This document shows positions 43,298-52,513 of a stretch of 64,000 nucleotides of DNA, piece by piece. Origin of the DNA: Natronincola peptidivorans (GTDB lineage Bacteria > Bacillota > Clostridia > Peptostreptococcales > Natronincolaceae). Made by a program: the position numbers and the translations under genes. The stretch's first letter is position 1; the number at the start of each line of letters is the position of its first letter. Location: positions 1-64,000 of the forward strand of contig NZ_FOHU01000010.1 in NCBI RefSeq assembly GCF_900111615.1, given 5' to 3'. The notes beneath the pieces are model-generated. The model had not been told where the DNA came from, did no database searches, and worked only from the letters and a program-made list of their open reading frames with translations.

Positions 43298-43328
43298 TAT
43301 CCAAATCTCCTATTATTTAAACCCTTCA

Positions 43329-43490
43329 TTATATTGAGTTGATTTTTACTTCCTCCAATAAATCCACTTCTGTTGATCCTATTTTATAGTCTTTATTGAT
43401 TTTTTGTGAATCATTATATTTTTTGTGATATAAGTACGCCTCAATATTTCCAGTGTTTTTAAATATATCCCACATTTTTTTATTTAGCAT
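43329..43490 (-). CDS. yqzL: YqzL-family small protein
   Basis: 53 residues, found by direct translation between era and recO. It starts MLNKKMWDIFKNTGNIEAYL YHKKY, and the W-x-x-F-x-x-T-G-x-x-x-x-Y-L pattern identifies YqzL. AGGGG lies about eight bases before the ATG at 43490; the stop is TAA at 43329-43331. YqzL sits between era and recO in many Firmicutes. Function unknown. The remaining gap to era (43491-43598) holds no further frame. Confidence 0.88.
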   Translation of the reverse strand: MLNKKMWDIFKNTGNIEAYLYHKKYNDSQKINKDYKIGSTEVDLLEEVKINSI

Positions 43491-43598
43491 AATGTAGTCC
43501 CCTTTCACTATATATTTTAGGTGCTATAAAAATAGCTTTCCTATCTTATTTTTAGTAATCAGGAGACTTCTATACATTGTAAATAATGTAATTGTTCT

Positions 43599-44486
43599 TT
43601 ACTCATACCCCAAAGTTTTCAAAGTATTTTGATTATTTCTCCAATCCTCTTTGATTTTTACCCATAGTTCTAAATAAACCTTGGACCCTAAAAGTTTTTC
43701 GATGTCTTCTCTAGCACTCTTTCCTACACCTTTTAGTTTTCTTCCTTGTTTTCCAATAATAATACCTTTATGTGATTTTTTTTCACAATAAATCGTAGCG
43801 TGTATATCTACAATATCTTTTCCTTCTCTCTTTTTCATCATAGCAGTTTCCACAGCTACTCCATGGGGAACCTCTTCATGGGTGTAGTGCAGTATTTTTT
43901 CTCTAATAATCTCTGCTACGATTACTCGTTCTGGTTGATCTGTAATCATATCACCTGGGAAATACTGTGGTCCCTCTGGAAGAAAATCTATTATTTTGTC
44001 TATCAGTACCTGCAGATGAGCTCCCTCCAAGGCAGATATGCCAACGATATCACTGAAAATATCCATAGTTTTATACTTCTCGTAGATCTGATTGAACTGT
44101 TCTTGAGTAATTTTATCAATTTTATTGATTGCTAAAATTACTGGAGTTTTTATCATTTTAAGTTCTTCAATAATATGAGCATCTCCAGCTCCAATACTGA
44201 GACTGTCATCTACTACAAATAAAATCACATCCACTTCTCCTAGGGTTTCCCTAGCAGCTCTTAACATATAGTCCCCTAGTTTGTGCTTTGGTTTAGTGAT
44301 ACCAGGGGTATCAATGAAAATAATCTGAAAATCATTTTCTGTATATATACTTTGTATTTTATTTCTAGTGGTTTGAGGTTTGTCTGACATAATGGCTATT
44401 TTTTCCCCAATCACTCTATTCATTAATGTTGATTTCCCTACATTTGGTCTGCCTACAATGGTGACAAAGCCTGATTTGAATACCAT
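43599..44486 (-). CDS. era: GTPase Era
   Basis: 295 residues. G1 [10 protein letters not shown]3 DTPGI and G4 NKID are present in the N-terminal GTPase domain (about residues 1-175). The C-terminal KH domain (about 205-295) has [24 protein letters not shown]. Era binds the 3' end of 16S rRNA and assists 30S assembly. It starts one base after the cdd stop, with the Shine-Dalgarno (AAAGGATG) inside the last cdd codons. Confidence 0.97.
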   Translation of the reverse strand: MVFKSGFVTIVGRPNVGKSTLMNRVIGEKIAIMSDKPQTTRNKIQSIYTENDFQIIFIDTPGITKPKHKLGDYMLRAARETLGEVDVILFVVDDSLSIGAGDAHIIEELKMIKTPVILAINKIDKITQEQFNQIYEKYKTMDIFSDIVGISALEGAHLQVLIDKIIDFLPEGPQYFPGDMITDQPERVIVAEIIREKILHYTHEEVPHGVAVETAMMKKREGKDIVDIHATIYCEKKSHKGIIIGKQGRKLKGVGKSAREDIEKLLGSKVYLELWVKIKEDWRNNQNTLKTLGYE

Positions 44487-44487
44487 T

Positions 44488-44898
44488 TTAACAACATCCT
44501 TTCGGTTTATCTAAATCTTCAGGTGTAAAGGAGTTAGGTAATAAATCATCTATGGTAAATAGTTTATACTCTTCTTCTGTTTTTGCAATGATTAACTTAA
44601 TATCCTTACCATATTCTACAATTACCTGTCTACATATACCACAGGGAAAGGTATATTCATCAGTAGCCCCTACTACAGCAATTGCTTCTATATCCTTATC
44701 ACCTTCTGATACTGCTTTAAAGATAGCCGTTCTTTCAGCACAGTTGGTTCCCCCATAGGAAGCACACTCAATATTGCATCCTGTATAAATTTTTCCTGAT
44801 TTCGTAAGGAGTGCAGCACCCACTGGAAAGTTTGAATAAGGTACATATGCTTTTTTTTGTGCTTCTCTAGCCTTTGCGATTAACTGACTATAGCTCAT
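44488..44898 (-). CDS. cdd: cytidine deaminase
   Basis: 136 residues, the size of the tetrameric form. Zinc site: [20 protein letters not shown] (catalytic Glu and Cys) and PCGICRQ. It deaminates cytidine and deoxycytidine for pyrimidine salvage. GGGAGG precedes the ATG. It lies upstream of and is translationally coupled to era. Confidence 0.96.
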   Translation of the reverse strand: MSYSQLIAKAREAQKKAYVPYSNFPVGAALLTKSGKIYTGCNIECASYGGTNCAERTAIFKAVSEGDKDIEAIAVVGATDEYTFPCGICRQVIVEYGKDIKLIIAKTEEEYKLFTIDDLLPNSFTPEDLDKPKGCC

Positions 44899-44929
44899 TA
44901 TGGTTCCTCCCTTTTAATCATCAGCTATA

Positions 44930-46009
44930 CTATTGCAGCTCTATTTCTCTATTATTAGGGAATATAGAAATCCAAGTTTTCCCCTTATTTAGCTTCAACT
45001 TATTCCCATTAGCATCTCGATATTGAGTAGGTGCATTATGGGCACTTTTACTCCAGGTTATAGGAATGGCTTTCCCATTAGTAATATATACCCCATTGCC
45101 GCTGCCAATTAACTCTATATCTCTTCGTCCCTCCGTATCTCCTGGGATTACTCTTATATTAGCATATTGAATAATAAGATTCTTCACCTCTAGCTGTTGA
45201 TTATTATTTTCATCAATATGGGCATCATTTAACTGGTATCTTTTATAGCTTTGTGTATCATTGTCGTATTGATAGGTTGATATATAATCCTTTGAAAATG
45301 GAACAACAACAGTTTCTGCTTTTTCTCCTGTCGGTATCCATTCTTCCTCAGCAAAGTTAAGCTTAGATGGTAGATCTCCTCTCGGCTCACTTCTATAACC
45401 CACAGTTTCCCATGCCTTCATTATTCCTTCTGCACTTGTATAGAGGCTATGTTCATACATTCCTCTTTTTCTAGATCTTACTGGGTCCCTCCAAGCCATG
45501 ATACTCTCTAAATAGGATAAACTATTTAAGTTGGCTGGCGTTAGGTTTTTTATTGCCTCAAAGGCCTGTGGACTGCCTCCATGATGAACAAAGATAGCAT
45601 CATGATCAAAAGCAAAATTCAAATAATAATGTCTGGTGCTTCTAATAGGTCCTATTTTTTCAGCATCAAAATCTTGAAATACTGCGACTAATCTTGTAAT
45701 ATTGCCTTCTGCCAAGGTTTCATAGATAATATCTGCTTGGGAAATGCCACTTTGAGGCAGGGCTACCTTTATATTATTAATCATGACTGCCACGGGTCTT
45801 CTTTTGGCAGCTTCTTCGTCAATCCATAGTCCTGTCAATGGATTTATAGCTAATCCTTCATAGGACACTTCTACTATTTCTTCCTCTGTTTCTACAACTT
45901 CTATAGGGATATTGGTTTCTTCTTTTACTTCTGTTTTTCTACTACAGCCTAAGAAAGTAATAATTATGCTGATCAGTAGAATGCCTGAGATGATCTTTTT
46001 AAAGTTCAT
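44930..46009 (-). CDS. DUF3048 (YerB-like) lipoprotein
   Basis: 359 residues. The signal peptide MNFKKIISGILLISIIITFLGC has lipobox FLGC. The DUF3048 N-terminal domain contains INPLTGLWIDEEAAKRRPVAVMINNI and PIRSTRHYYLNFAF with FVHHGGSPQA; a C-terminal DUF3048 domain follows (about residues 235-359). Function in the family is unknown. It interrupts the usual dgkA-cdd neighbourhood but has tight spacing on both sides (25 and 31 bases), so it is part of the operon. GGGGAG precedes the ATG. Confidence 0.9.
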   Translation of the reverse strand: MNFKKIISGILLISIIITFLGCSRKTEVKEETNIPIEVVETEEEIVEVSYEGLAINPLTGLWIDEEAAKRRPVAVMINNIKVALPQSGISQADIIYETLAEGNITRLVAVFQDFDAEKIGPIRSTRHYYLNFAFDHDAIFVHHGGSPQAFEAIKNLTPANLNSLSYLESIMAWRDPVRSRKRGMYEHSLYTSAEGIMKAWETVGYRSEPRGDLPSKLNFAEEEWIPTGEKAETVVVPFSKDYISTYQYDNDTQSYKRYQLNDAHIDENNNQQLEVKNLIIQYANIRVIPGDTEGRRDIELIGSGNGVYITNGKAIPITWSKSAHNAPTQYRDANGNKLKLNKGKTWISIFPNNREIELQ

Positions 46010-46034
46010 TTATTTTCTCCCCTTTTGGAATGAT

Positions 46035-46733
46035 TTATCCAGTTATTTGGAAAAGAATAATCGTTATTATTATTCCTAGTATGCCGCCTGCTAATACTTC
46101 GAGAAAGTTATGTATTTTGGTTTCGATTCTGCTTTGACAGACTAATAACGCCATTAAAACTGCTAATGTAGCAATAAACATATTTTCAGTAATAAATGTT
46201 ATGGCTGTAGCTAAAGAAAAAGCTATGGCTGCATGACCACTAGGCATTCCTCCCTGTACAGGGGTTCCTCTCCCAAAATACGCTTTCAATGCTATAGTAG
46301 AAAAAATTGTAATAATTAATACAATAAAGGTAATATGAATTGGAGATTGTCTTACACGATGTAAAACAATATGACTATACGGATTTATCCTATGAAAAAA
46401 AAGTAAATAGGCTACAATAATCGCGTTGATAGCAGCGATTAAGACTGCACCAGCAGCTACATTTTTTGCTATCTTTGCAAATATATGATACTTATCTGTA
46501 ATCAAATCAATTGCTGATTCAATAGAAGTATTAATCATTTCTGCAATAATTACTATGGATATCGTCAGAAACAATATAAGTATTTCTATCCGAGTTAAGT
46601 CAAAAAATAGACTTAAGGCTAATACAGCTATGGATACAAAAAAATGTATTTTCATATTTCTTTGAGTTTTGAGGGCATAAATAATCCCCTCAAAAGCAAA
46701 GTTAAAGCTCTCAATGAGTTTTCTAACCTTCAT
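46035..46733 (-). CDS. dgkA: undecaprenol/diacylglycerol kinase fused to a PAP2 phosphatase domain
   Basis: 232 residues. The N-terminal 120 residues are a DgkA-type kinase with three helices (EMINTSIESAIDLITDKYHIFAKIAKNVAAGAV, the catalytic signature). The C-terminal half is a PAP2-type lipid phosphatase with GGMPSGHAAIAFS and SRIETKIHNFLEVLAGG; the final acidic residue is Glu where Asp is usual. In Gram-positives the kinase phosphorylates undecaprenol. Combining a lipid kinase and a lipid phosphatase in one chain is counter-intuitive; it may balance undecaprenol phosphate. It lies between ybeY and the DUF3048 gene. Confidence 0.9.
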   Translation of the reverse strand: MKVRKLIESFNFAFEGIIYALKTQRNMKIHFFVSIAVLALSLFFDLTRIEILILFLTISIVIIAEMINTSIESAIDLITDKYHIFAKIAKNVAAGAVLIAAINAIIVAYLLFFHRINPYSHIVLHRVRQSPIHITFIVLIITIFSTIALKAYFGRGTPVQGGMPSGHAAIAFSLATAITFITENMFIATLAVLMALLVCQSRIETKIHNFLEVLAGGILGIIITIILFQITG

Positions 46734-46749
46734 ATTAATATACCCTCTT

Positions 46750-47205
46750 TTATCCTCGGTTTACCCCTAGCTTTGTTAATACAGCTTCTTCCTTGAGCCT
46801 CATTTCTTTTGTACTTTCTTCATCCATATGATCATAGCCCATTAGATGAAACATGCTGTGGACAGTTAAATAAGTCATCTCCCTTAGAAAACTATGACCA
46901 TACTCTTCTGCTTGCTCTACCGCCTTTTCTACTGATATCACAATATCCCCCAATATTTTTTCTTCCATAACAGGGTCATCATCATCCATCATAGGAAAGG
47001 ATAATACATCTGTAGGACAGTCTTTATCTCTATAGGTTTTATTCAGTTGCTGGATCTCTTTATTATCTACTAGGGAGAGACTCACTTCAAAATCTTGGTC
47101 CCAGCCTTCATAGGCTAAAGATTCTTTTGCTGCTTTCTCAAGTGTTATGATAACTTCTTCTTCTATTTCTACATTTGTTTGTCTATTATCAACTACTAGT
47201 TCCAT
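46750..47205 (-). CDS. ybeY: rRNA maturation endoribonuclease YbeY
   Basis: 151 residues. The zinc site H-x3-H-x5-H is complete in TVHSMFHLMGYDHMD. TDVLSFPMM is the other conserved stretch. YbeY takes part in 16S rRNA 3' maturation and ribosome quality control. The ATG overlaps the end of pgpH by 17 bases, whose codons carry the AAGGGAAG Shine-Dalgarno. Confidence 0.96.
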   Translation of the reverse strand: MELVVDNRQTNVEIEEEVIITLEKAAKESLAYEGWDQDFEVSLSLVDNKEIQQLNKTYRDKDCPTDVLSFPMMDDDDPVMEEKILGDIVISVEKAVEQAEEYGHSFLREMTYLTVHSMFHLMGYDHMDEESTKEMRLKEEAVLTKLGVNRG

Positions 47206-49303
47206 AAGCTTTTCTTCCCTTCAATTCCTTAATATCATTATCAGGATATTCAATTCTTTCATGGAAAATCCCCTGCATAACTTTAACAAAGGTTTTTTTG
47301 ATAATCTCTAGCTCCTTTAAGGTCAAATTACATTCATCTAATTGTCCATCTTCTAGCTTTTCCTGTACAATCTTGTGAATGAGCTTTTCTATTTTATCCT
47401 TTGAGGGACTAGAAATACTTCTAACAGCAGCTTCAACAGAATCCGCCAGCATAACGATGGCAGTTTCTTTGGTACATGGTTTTGGGCCGCTGTATCTAAA
47501 GCTTTGTTCATCAATATTTTCACCATTTTCACTGTTTTTTGCTTTATGATAAAAATATGCTACTAATGTATCCCCATGGTGCTGATGGATAAAATCCATC
47601 ACCTCTGGAGGAAGTTTATGCTTCTTCCCCAACTCAATCCCATCCTTGACATGCCCAGTGATAATCAAACTGCTTAAAGAGGGGGTAATGTTTTCATGAG
47701 GATTTTCAGATGTAAGCTGGTTCTCTTTAAAAAAGTAAGGTCTTTTTATTTTACCGATATCATGGTAAAAGGCTCCCACCCTGGCTAATAATGAATTGCC
47801 TCCTACGGCATCAGCAGCTGATTCACTTAAATTCCCTACAATAATACTATGATGATAAGTTCCTGGTGCTTCTATCAAAAGCTTCTTTAGTAAGGGTTGA
47901 TTAGGATTAAATAATTCTACTAGCTTTAAAGGTGTAACCACCCTAAAAATGTGTTCCCACAGAGGCAATGTACCTACTGTTAGTATGGAACATATGAGCC
48001 CATTTAAAACTCCATAAAAACCAAACATCAGTACATTAACTACTTCATTACTATGAATAAATCCAATACCTATTATAGTTATAATATTAGCAAGACTCAC
48101 GACAGCACCTGAAACAAAAATCGTAGCCCTCTGTTGCATATTAACTACTGTGAAAACTCCTGCGATTCCCCCTACAATTGCCATTGTAATAAAAATGATA
48201 TCATTACCAGTAATAATACTAATCAATATCGTTAGGCAAAGATTCACTAATAGTGCAATTCGTGGTTCTATAAGTATTGCCAACAGCATAGCTGACACTG
48301 CAACTGGCATTAAATAGATAGAAATATTAGCCAGTCCATTGGCTATAATCAGGGTGCCAAACATAATGATAAAGATTAAATAAAGCTTATCGATCTGATT
48401 AAAAATCTCTTTATTGAACACATATATATATGCTAGTAATAATAGTTGTAGTACCAAAACAATAGCAGCTATTCCCAAGTATAGCATTACATCTACTTTA
48501 CTATCATCCGTCAGGATAGCTAATTCTCTTAATAACTCCAGTCTATCAAATGTAGCAATGTTACCCTCCTTTAGGATTACATCACCTTTCTTAATCATAA
48601 TTCTTTCAACACTTTCTACTGCTTGTCTTCTAAGCTGCTCTGTAGCCTCGATATCGAAAAACATATTGGGTCGTATCGTAGCCTGGGTTACTGCTATAGC
48701 TAAATCCTGTAACTGAGGATTAAAATCCTCTAAAAGTAAAATATATTCTTTTATATTGCTTTTCTCGCTTTGCAGATCTTCTACCTTGATACCCGCATTC
48801 ATACTCTGAGCAATAATTTCGTAGATATAGGTTTCTAAATAATTTACTTTTTCTAGTGACGTTGCTAATGCAACATCCAAGTTTTCTATCTCTAGATTTA
48901 GATGGTTTTCTTCTTGTAAAACAGACATCTTTTCTTCTTGTGTCAATTCTTCATCATTTCTTATCTCGTAAACCAAGTGAAAAAAGCTCTCTATCTCTCT
49001 TTTTACTTCTATATGAACACCTGTGTCATAGCTGTATATCAATTCCACAGATTCTGAAGCCTCATCTCTGAGTTTTTGAGTAGCCCATCTATCTTCAATA
49101 TCCTTAGGTGAATATATATCAGCAGGTGCTCTTTGACCTAAAGCTAAGTCAAATTTCTCCGGCTTAAGGTTAAGGGTTAAAACAGAAAATATGCTGACAA
49201 AAAAGATAATGGCAAAAAGAATGTATTGCAGTCTTCTCATTTTAAAAATCTTTCCAATAAAATTATTTGAAAGCTTGTCTATCAACTTATTATAAAGTTT
49301 CAT
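47189..49303 (-). CDS. pgpH: 7TM-HD cyclic-di-AMP phosphodiesterase, PgpH/YqfF family
   Basis: 704 residues. An N-terminal helix (about residues 25-45), an extracytoplasmic 7TMR-HDED domain (about 50-270) and seven membrane helices (about 275-470) precede an HD domain (about 480-680). The HD motif appears as FYHDIGKIKRPYFF, with upstream GTYHHS and downstream ITGHVKDG and HHGDT. The family hydrolyses c-di-AMP. AGGAGG precedes the ATG. It sits between phoH and ybeY, the canonical Firmicutes order. Confidence 0.95.
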   Translation of the reverse strand: MKLYNKLIDKLSNNFIGKIFKMRRLQYILFAIIFFVSIFSVLTLNLKPEKFDLALGQRAPADIYSPKDIEDRWATQKLRDEASESVELIYSYDTGVHIEVKREIESFFHLVYEIRNDEELTQEEKMSVLQEENHLNLEIENLDVALATSLEKVNYLETYIYEIIAQSMNAGIKVEDLQSEKSNIKEYILLLEDFNPQLQDLAIAVTQATIRPNMFFDIEATEQLRRQAVESVERIMIKKGDVILKEGNIATFDRLELLRELAILTDDSKVDVMLYLGIAAIVLVLQLLLLAYIYVFNKEIFNQIDKLYLIFIIMFGTLIIANGLANISIYLMPVAVSAMLLAILIEPRIALLVNLCLTILISIITGNDIIFITMAIVGGIAGVFTVVNMQQRATIFVSGAVVSLANIITIIGIGFIHSNEVVNVLMFGFYGVLNGLICSILTVGTLPLWEHIFRVVTPLKLVELFNPNQPLLKKLLIEAPGTYHHSIIVGNLSESAADAVGGNSLLARVGAFYHDIGKIKRPYFFKENQLTSENPHENITPSLSSLIITGHVKDGIELGKKHKLPPEVMDFIHQHHGDTLVAYFYHKAKNSENGENIDEQSFRYSGPKPCTKETAIVMLADSVEAAVRSISSPSKDKIEKLIHKIVQEKLEDGQLDECNLTLKELEIIKKTFVKVMQGIFHERIEYPDNDIKELKGRKAYGTSS

Positions 49304-49347
49304 TGTATTTCCTCCTAATTTTTTACTTGAGGATTAGTTTATTCTTC

Positions 49348-50319
49348 TCACTTATCTTTCTTATTTTCAGCTATATCATATGCTTTTATAATTTTTTGTA
49401 CCAATTGATGCCTTACAACATCCTTTTCTGTTAAAAAACAGAAACCTATTTCATGTATATCCTTCAACACCGCTACAGCATTCTTTAATCCTGAAAATTT
49501 ACCTCTTGGCAAATCAATTTGTGTAATATCTCCAGTTACAACTGCTTTAGACCCAAAACCTAGTCTAGTTAAAAACATCTTCATTTGTTCCTTCGTTGTA
49601 TTTTGCGCTTCATCCAATATGATAAAGGAATTGTCTAATGTCCTTCCCCTCATATAGGCTAAAGGAGCTACTTCTATAAGTCCTCGCTCCATATACTTTT
49701 GAAATTTGTCTACTCCTAAAACATCAAACAATGCATCATATAGCGGTCTTAAATATGGGTCCACCTTATCCTTTAAATCTCCTGGTAAAAAACCTAAGCT
49801 TTCCCCAGCTTCTACAGCAGGCCTGGTTAAAATGATACGGTTCACTTCTTCATTTCTAAAGGCTTTTACCGCCATAGCCACTGCTAGGTATGTTTTCCCT
49901 GTTCCCGCTGGGCCAACCCCAAAGGTTAAATCCTTACTGCTGATCTCTTCAAGATACTTTTTTTGTCCTATGGTTTTAGGCTTGATAGGTTTTCCCTTGG
50001 CTGTTATGATAACAGCATCTCCTATCAGATCCTTTATTTTATCCTGCTTACCCTCCATCAGCATGGTAAGGATGTAGGTTACATTTTGTAGGTTTAAGTT
50101 CTCGCCTTTATTGGACATTTTTTGTAATTCTGTAATTAATCTTTCTCCAATCTGCAAATCTTCTTCTTCACCAATTAATATGATTTCACCTTCTCGAGAG
50201 ATAATATCTATTTTAAGATGCTTTTTTATCGTTTTAATATTTTCGTCAAAATTTCCAAAAAGCTCCCTAGCAAAGTTCATATCCTGCACCAAAATTCTTT
50301 TTTGTCGTATCTTTTCCAA
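49348..50319 (-). CDS. phoH: PhoH-like ATPase
   Basis: 323 residues. Walker A GPAGTGKTYLAVAMAV, DKVDPYLRPLYDAL and Walker B FIILDEAQNTT are all present, as is TGDITQIDLP. An N-terminal KH-like region (about residues 10-75) is typical of the PhoL branch linked to ybeY and involved in RNA metabolism. TTG start at 50319 with AGGAG in the last yqfD codons, so the genes are coupled. Confidence 0.95.
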   Translation of the reverse strand: MEKIRQKRILVQDMNFARELFGNFDENIKTIKKHLKIDIISREGEIILIGEEEDLQIGERLITELQKMSNKGENLNLQNVTYILTMLMEGKQDKIKDLIGDAVIITAKGKPIKPKTIGQKKYLEEISSKDLTFGVGPAGTGKTYLAVAMAVKAFRNEEVNRIILTRPAVEAGESLGFLPGDLKDKVDPYLRPLYDALFDVLGVDKFQKYMERGLIEVAPLAYMRGRTLDNSFIILDEAQNTTKEQMKMFLTRLGFGSKAVVTGDITQIDLPRGKFSGLKNAVAVLKDIHEIGFCFLTEKDVVRHQLVQKIIKAYDIAENKKDK

Positions 50320-50322
50320 AGA

Positions 50323-51519
50323 CTAATCCTCCTCAATATGTAGTTTCTTTTGTTCTCCTATATCTTCTAAAACCTCAATAATCACATTCCCATGCAAAAT
50401 ATTATTTTTAATGACATACTCCGAATTACTATTAAAGATTTCCATTTCCTCTGGTATTTCCTCCAGCAGCTTTTCTACTAGCATTTCATGTAATTGATTT
50501 TTAGCCTGTTCTATGTCTACAGTTTCTTCAATTTCTATAGCCTCATATATTTCCTCTGTTATAATTTCGACGGGTAGCCCTTTATTCCTCCATTGGATAG
50601 GCTTTTTTGATGTTTTTTCTAGAATAAAAACTTGGTAAGGATTAACCCCTCGACTTAGAGCCAGCTCTATGTCTCCTATCCTTATCACTCTTCTGGTAAA
50701 TCTTTCACCTGTTTTTTCTTTTCTCACCTTTACTAATTCTACTGTATCATGAGCTTCATAATAGGTTCTTGCGTATACTTCCCCATAGGCGTGAAGATAT
50801 AAAGGATTTTCCATAGCTTCTCTTTCTACAATGCCCGTTATTAAAAGGTCCCCTTCAGAAACAATGTCCCCTTTTTCAACAACAGCATCTCCACTTCTAG
50901 CAATCACTTTTTCTATAACCCCATTTTTTTTAGCCACTACATCACAAGGAACATCTTTTTCTAACTTAGGCGGTGGTGCAATTTTTTCTACAACTTCTAT
51001 TCTAGCATGTATTCCATTTAGTTCTATACCTATCCATGTTAAATCTTGTATATTTATCAGTAAATTATTTTCTATTTCTCTCAGGTTAAGAAAATATTTA
51101 TTAACACCAATCTTTAGTCCGGATTCTTCTAATGCATTTACGATTTCTTCCTTAGAAACCTGTTGATTTCCAGTGACTTCGATAACCAAAATAAAGCTGG
51201 ATAATATTAGTACTATAGTTAAAGAAAAAAATGCTCCTAGTATAAGCATTTTTCTTTTCTTCATTTTACTAAACCAAAATGGGTATCCGTTTTTTTGGGA
51301 TATGTACACTTTACATCCTGCTCTCCTAGTAAGCTTCCTTATAGCTTTAAAACCCCTAATGCCTACCTTTGCCTCTAATGTTGTATAATTAATCCTTGTA
51401 ATATCCCATAGATATATGTTTCTAGCTATACACATATTGATAAACTTTTCTAATGCTAAACCTTCTATCCTAATAATAACATAGCCTCTAATATAATTCC
51501 ATAGCTTTAGTATTAACAA
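50323..51519 (-). CDS. yqfD: sporulation protein YqfD
   Basis: 398 residues from a TTG at 51519. AGGGAG is eight bases upstream, and MLILKLWNYIRGYVIIRIEG then matches the family start; a GTG at 51528 overlaps the ribosome binding site. A soluble N-terminal segment, one membrane helix (about residues 90-112) and a large external domain follow. In Clostridia the family is called YqfD or SpoIV-type sporulation protein and is expressed in the mother cell. It starts just after yqfC, and the two are co-transcribed. Confidence 0.93.
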   Translation of the reverse strand: MLILKLWNYIRGYVIIRIEGLALEKFINMCIARNIYLWDITRINYTTLEAKVGIRGFKAIRKLTRRAGCKVYISQKNGYPFWFSKMKKRKMLILGAFFSLTIVLILSSFILVIEVTGNQQVSKEEIVNALEESGLKIGVNKYFLNLREIENNLLINIQDLTWIGIELNGIHARIEVVEKIAPPPKLEKDVPCDVVAKKNGVIEKVIARSGDAVVEKGDIVSEGDLLITGIVEREAMENPLYLHAYGEVYARTYYEAHDTVELVKVRKEKTGERFTRRVIRIGDIELALSRGVNPYQVFILEKTSKKPIQWRNKGLPVEIITEEIYEAIEIEETVDIEQAKNQLHEMLVEKLLEEIPEEMEIFNSNSEYVIKNNILHGNVIIEVLEDIGEQKKLHIEED

Positions 51520-51531
51520 TGAAACCACTCC

Positions 51532-51807
51532 CTAATCCGTAAATTCTACCTGTACAATTTCCCCTACTATAACAATTTCTTCTAGAACAATATTCTTTAG
51601 AAGGAGGTTTTTTCCTAGAATTCTCAGGACCCCACTTTTGGTACTAATCCTTATTCGATTATTGGTATATTCTATAATGCCTTTATGATTTTCTATATAT
51701 ATTTGGAGATTACCAACCATTGTGATTTTAGGTATGTCTAATACGATATCCTTGGGTAGCTCTAAAATTTCTGCTAAGCTTTTTTTAATTTCCTGATTTT
51801 TTTTCAT
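51532..51807 (-). CDS. yqfC: sporulation protein YqfC
   Basis: 91 residues from the ATG at 51807, which has GGGGAGG six to eight bases upstream; the frame extends to 51846 without a better site. Family motifs: LELPKDIVLDIPKITMVGNLQIYIENHKGIIEY and RISTKSGVLRI. It is a small beta-rich protein of unknown mechanism, needed or expressed in sporulation and always paired with yqfD. Confidence 0.93.
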   Translation of the reverse strand: MKKNQEIKKSLAEILELPKDIVLDIPKITMVGNLQIYIENHKGIIEYTNNRIRISTKSGVLRILGKNLLLKNIVLEEIVIVGEIVQVEFTD

Positions 51808-51892
51808 TTGGCACACCTCCCCATATATACAATTTTTATGCTTCAAAATTTTTGTGTAGACCTTTTTCTTAAAGATTCAAGGGAGTTATATA

Positions 51893-51939
51893 CAAAAAAA
51901 CAGCCCCCATAACGTATTGGTTCATACGCGTGGTTGCTG
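51893..51939 (-). terminator. terminator between the floA operon and yqfC
   Basis: CAGCC...GGTTGCTG closes an imperfect stem with inner CGTAT/ATACG pairing. On the minus strand the stem is followed by TTTTTTTG. It separates the nfeD-floA transcript from the yqfC-yqfD transcript. Confidence 0.8.
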
Positions 51940-51959
51940 AATTTTTTAAGCATAATATT

Positions 51960-52472
51960 CTATTTTCTTAAAGCCTTTGGTTTTCCCAAAACCTCTGACA
52001 TAATAATTCCTTGCAATAAGGTTTTTTTGTCAAAAGTTATATCATAGCCTGCGGTATCATCACCTATTTCATTGTCATATACTGTAGCTGCATGTACTTG
52101 CTTTTTAGGTGCCTTAGCTCTATTTGCGCTATAGCTTTCTTTCTTGTTATTGCTATCAGCAGGCTGCTGGTATGGATGCTCTTGCTCATAGCCTCTGTAC
52201 TCATAATTAATCTCATGATCAGGTGCTTCATCCGCATATTTTTTTGTATCTTCTTCCATTTCTTCCGGTGTAGATTTTTCATTAAATACGTCACCAAAAT
52301 CAGTTTTTAGTTCCTTTACTAAATCCCCTAATCTCCCTCTATAAACTTCACCCTTTGGCTTTTCTAAGCCTGGTGCTGGTCTTTGTGGCCTAGAAGTTTT
52401 TTTCTGGTTTTTGTCCTTCTTAAAAAAAGAACTTACTATAGCAATCATGATAAATATAACAATACTTTCCAC
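51960..52472 (-). CDS. membrane-anchored protein downstream of floA, unknown
   Basis: 170 residues. One N-terminal membrane helix (ESIVIFIMIAIVSSFF) precedes a basic Pro-rich linker, a disordered charged middle and a C-terminal segment DKKTLLQGIIMSEVLGKPKA that looks like the conserved core. GTG start with AAGGATG about ten bases upstream. It follows floA by 41 bases, so it is probably co-transcribed. A role with flotillin microdomains is guilt by association only. Confidence 0.72.
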   Translation of the reverse strand: MESIVIFIMIAIVSSFFKKDKNQKKTSRPQRPAPGLEKPKGEVYRGRLGDLVKELKTDFGDVFNEKSTPEEMEEDTKKYADEAPDHEINYEYRGYEQEHPYQQPADSNNKKESYSANRAKAPKKQVHAATVYDNEIGDDTAGYDITFDKKTLLQGIIMSEVLGKPKALRK

Positions 52473-52513
52473 AGCTTCATCACATCCTTTTTTAAAGGGC
52501 GGCTTCTAACTTC

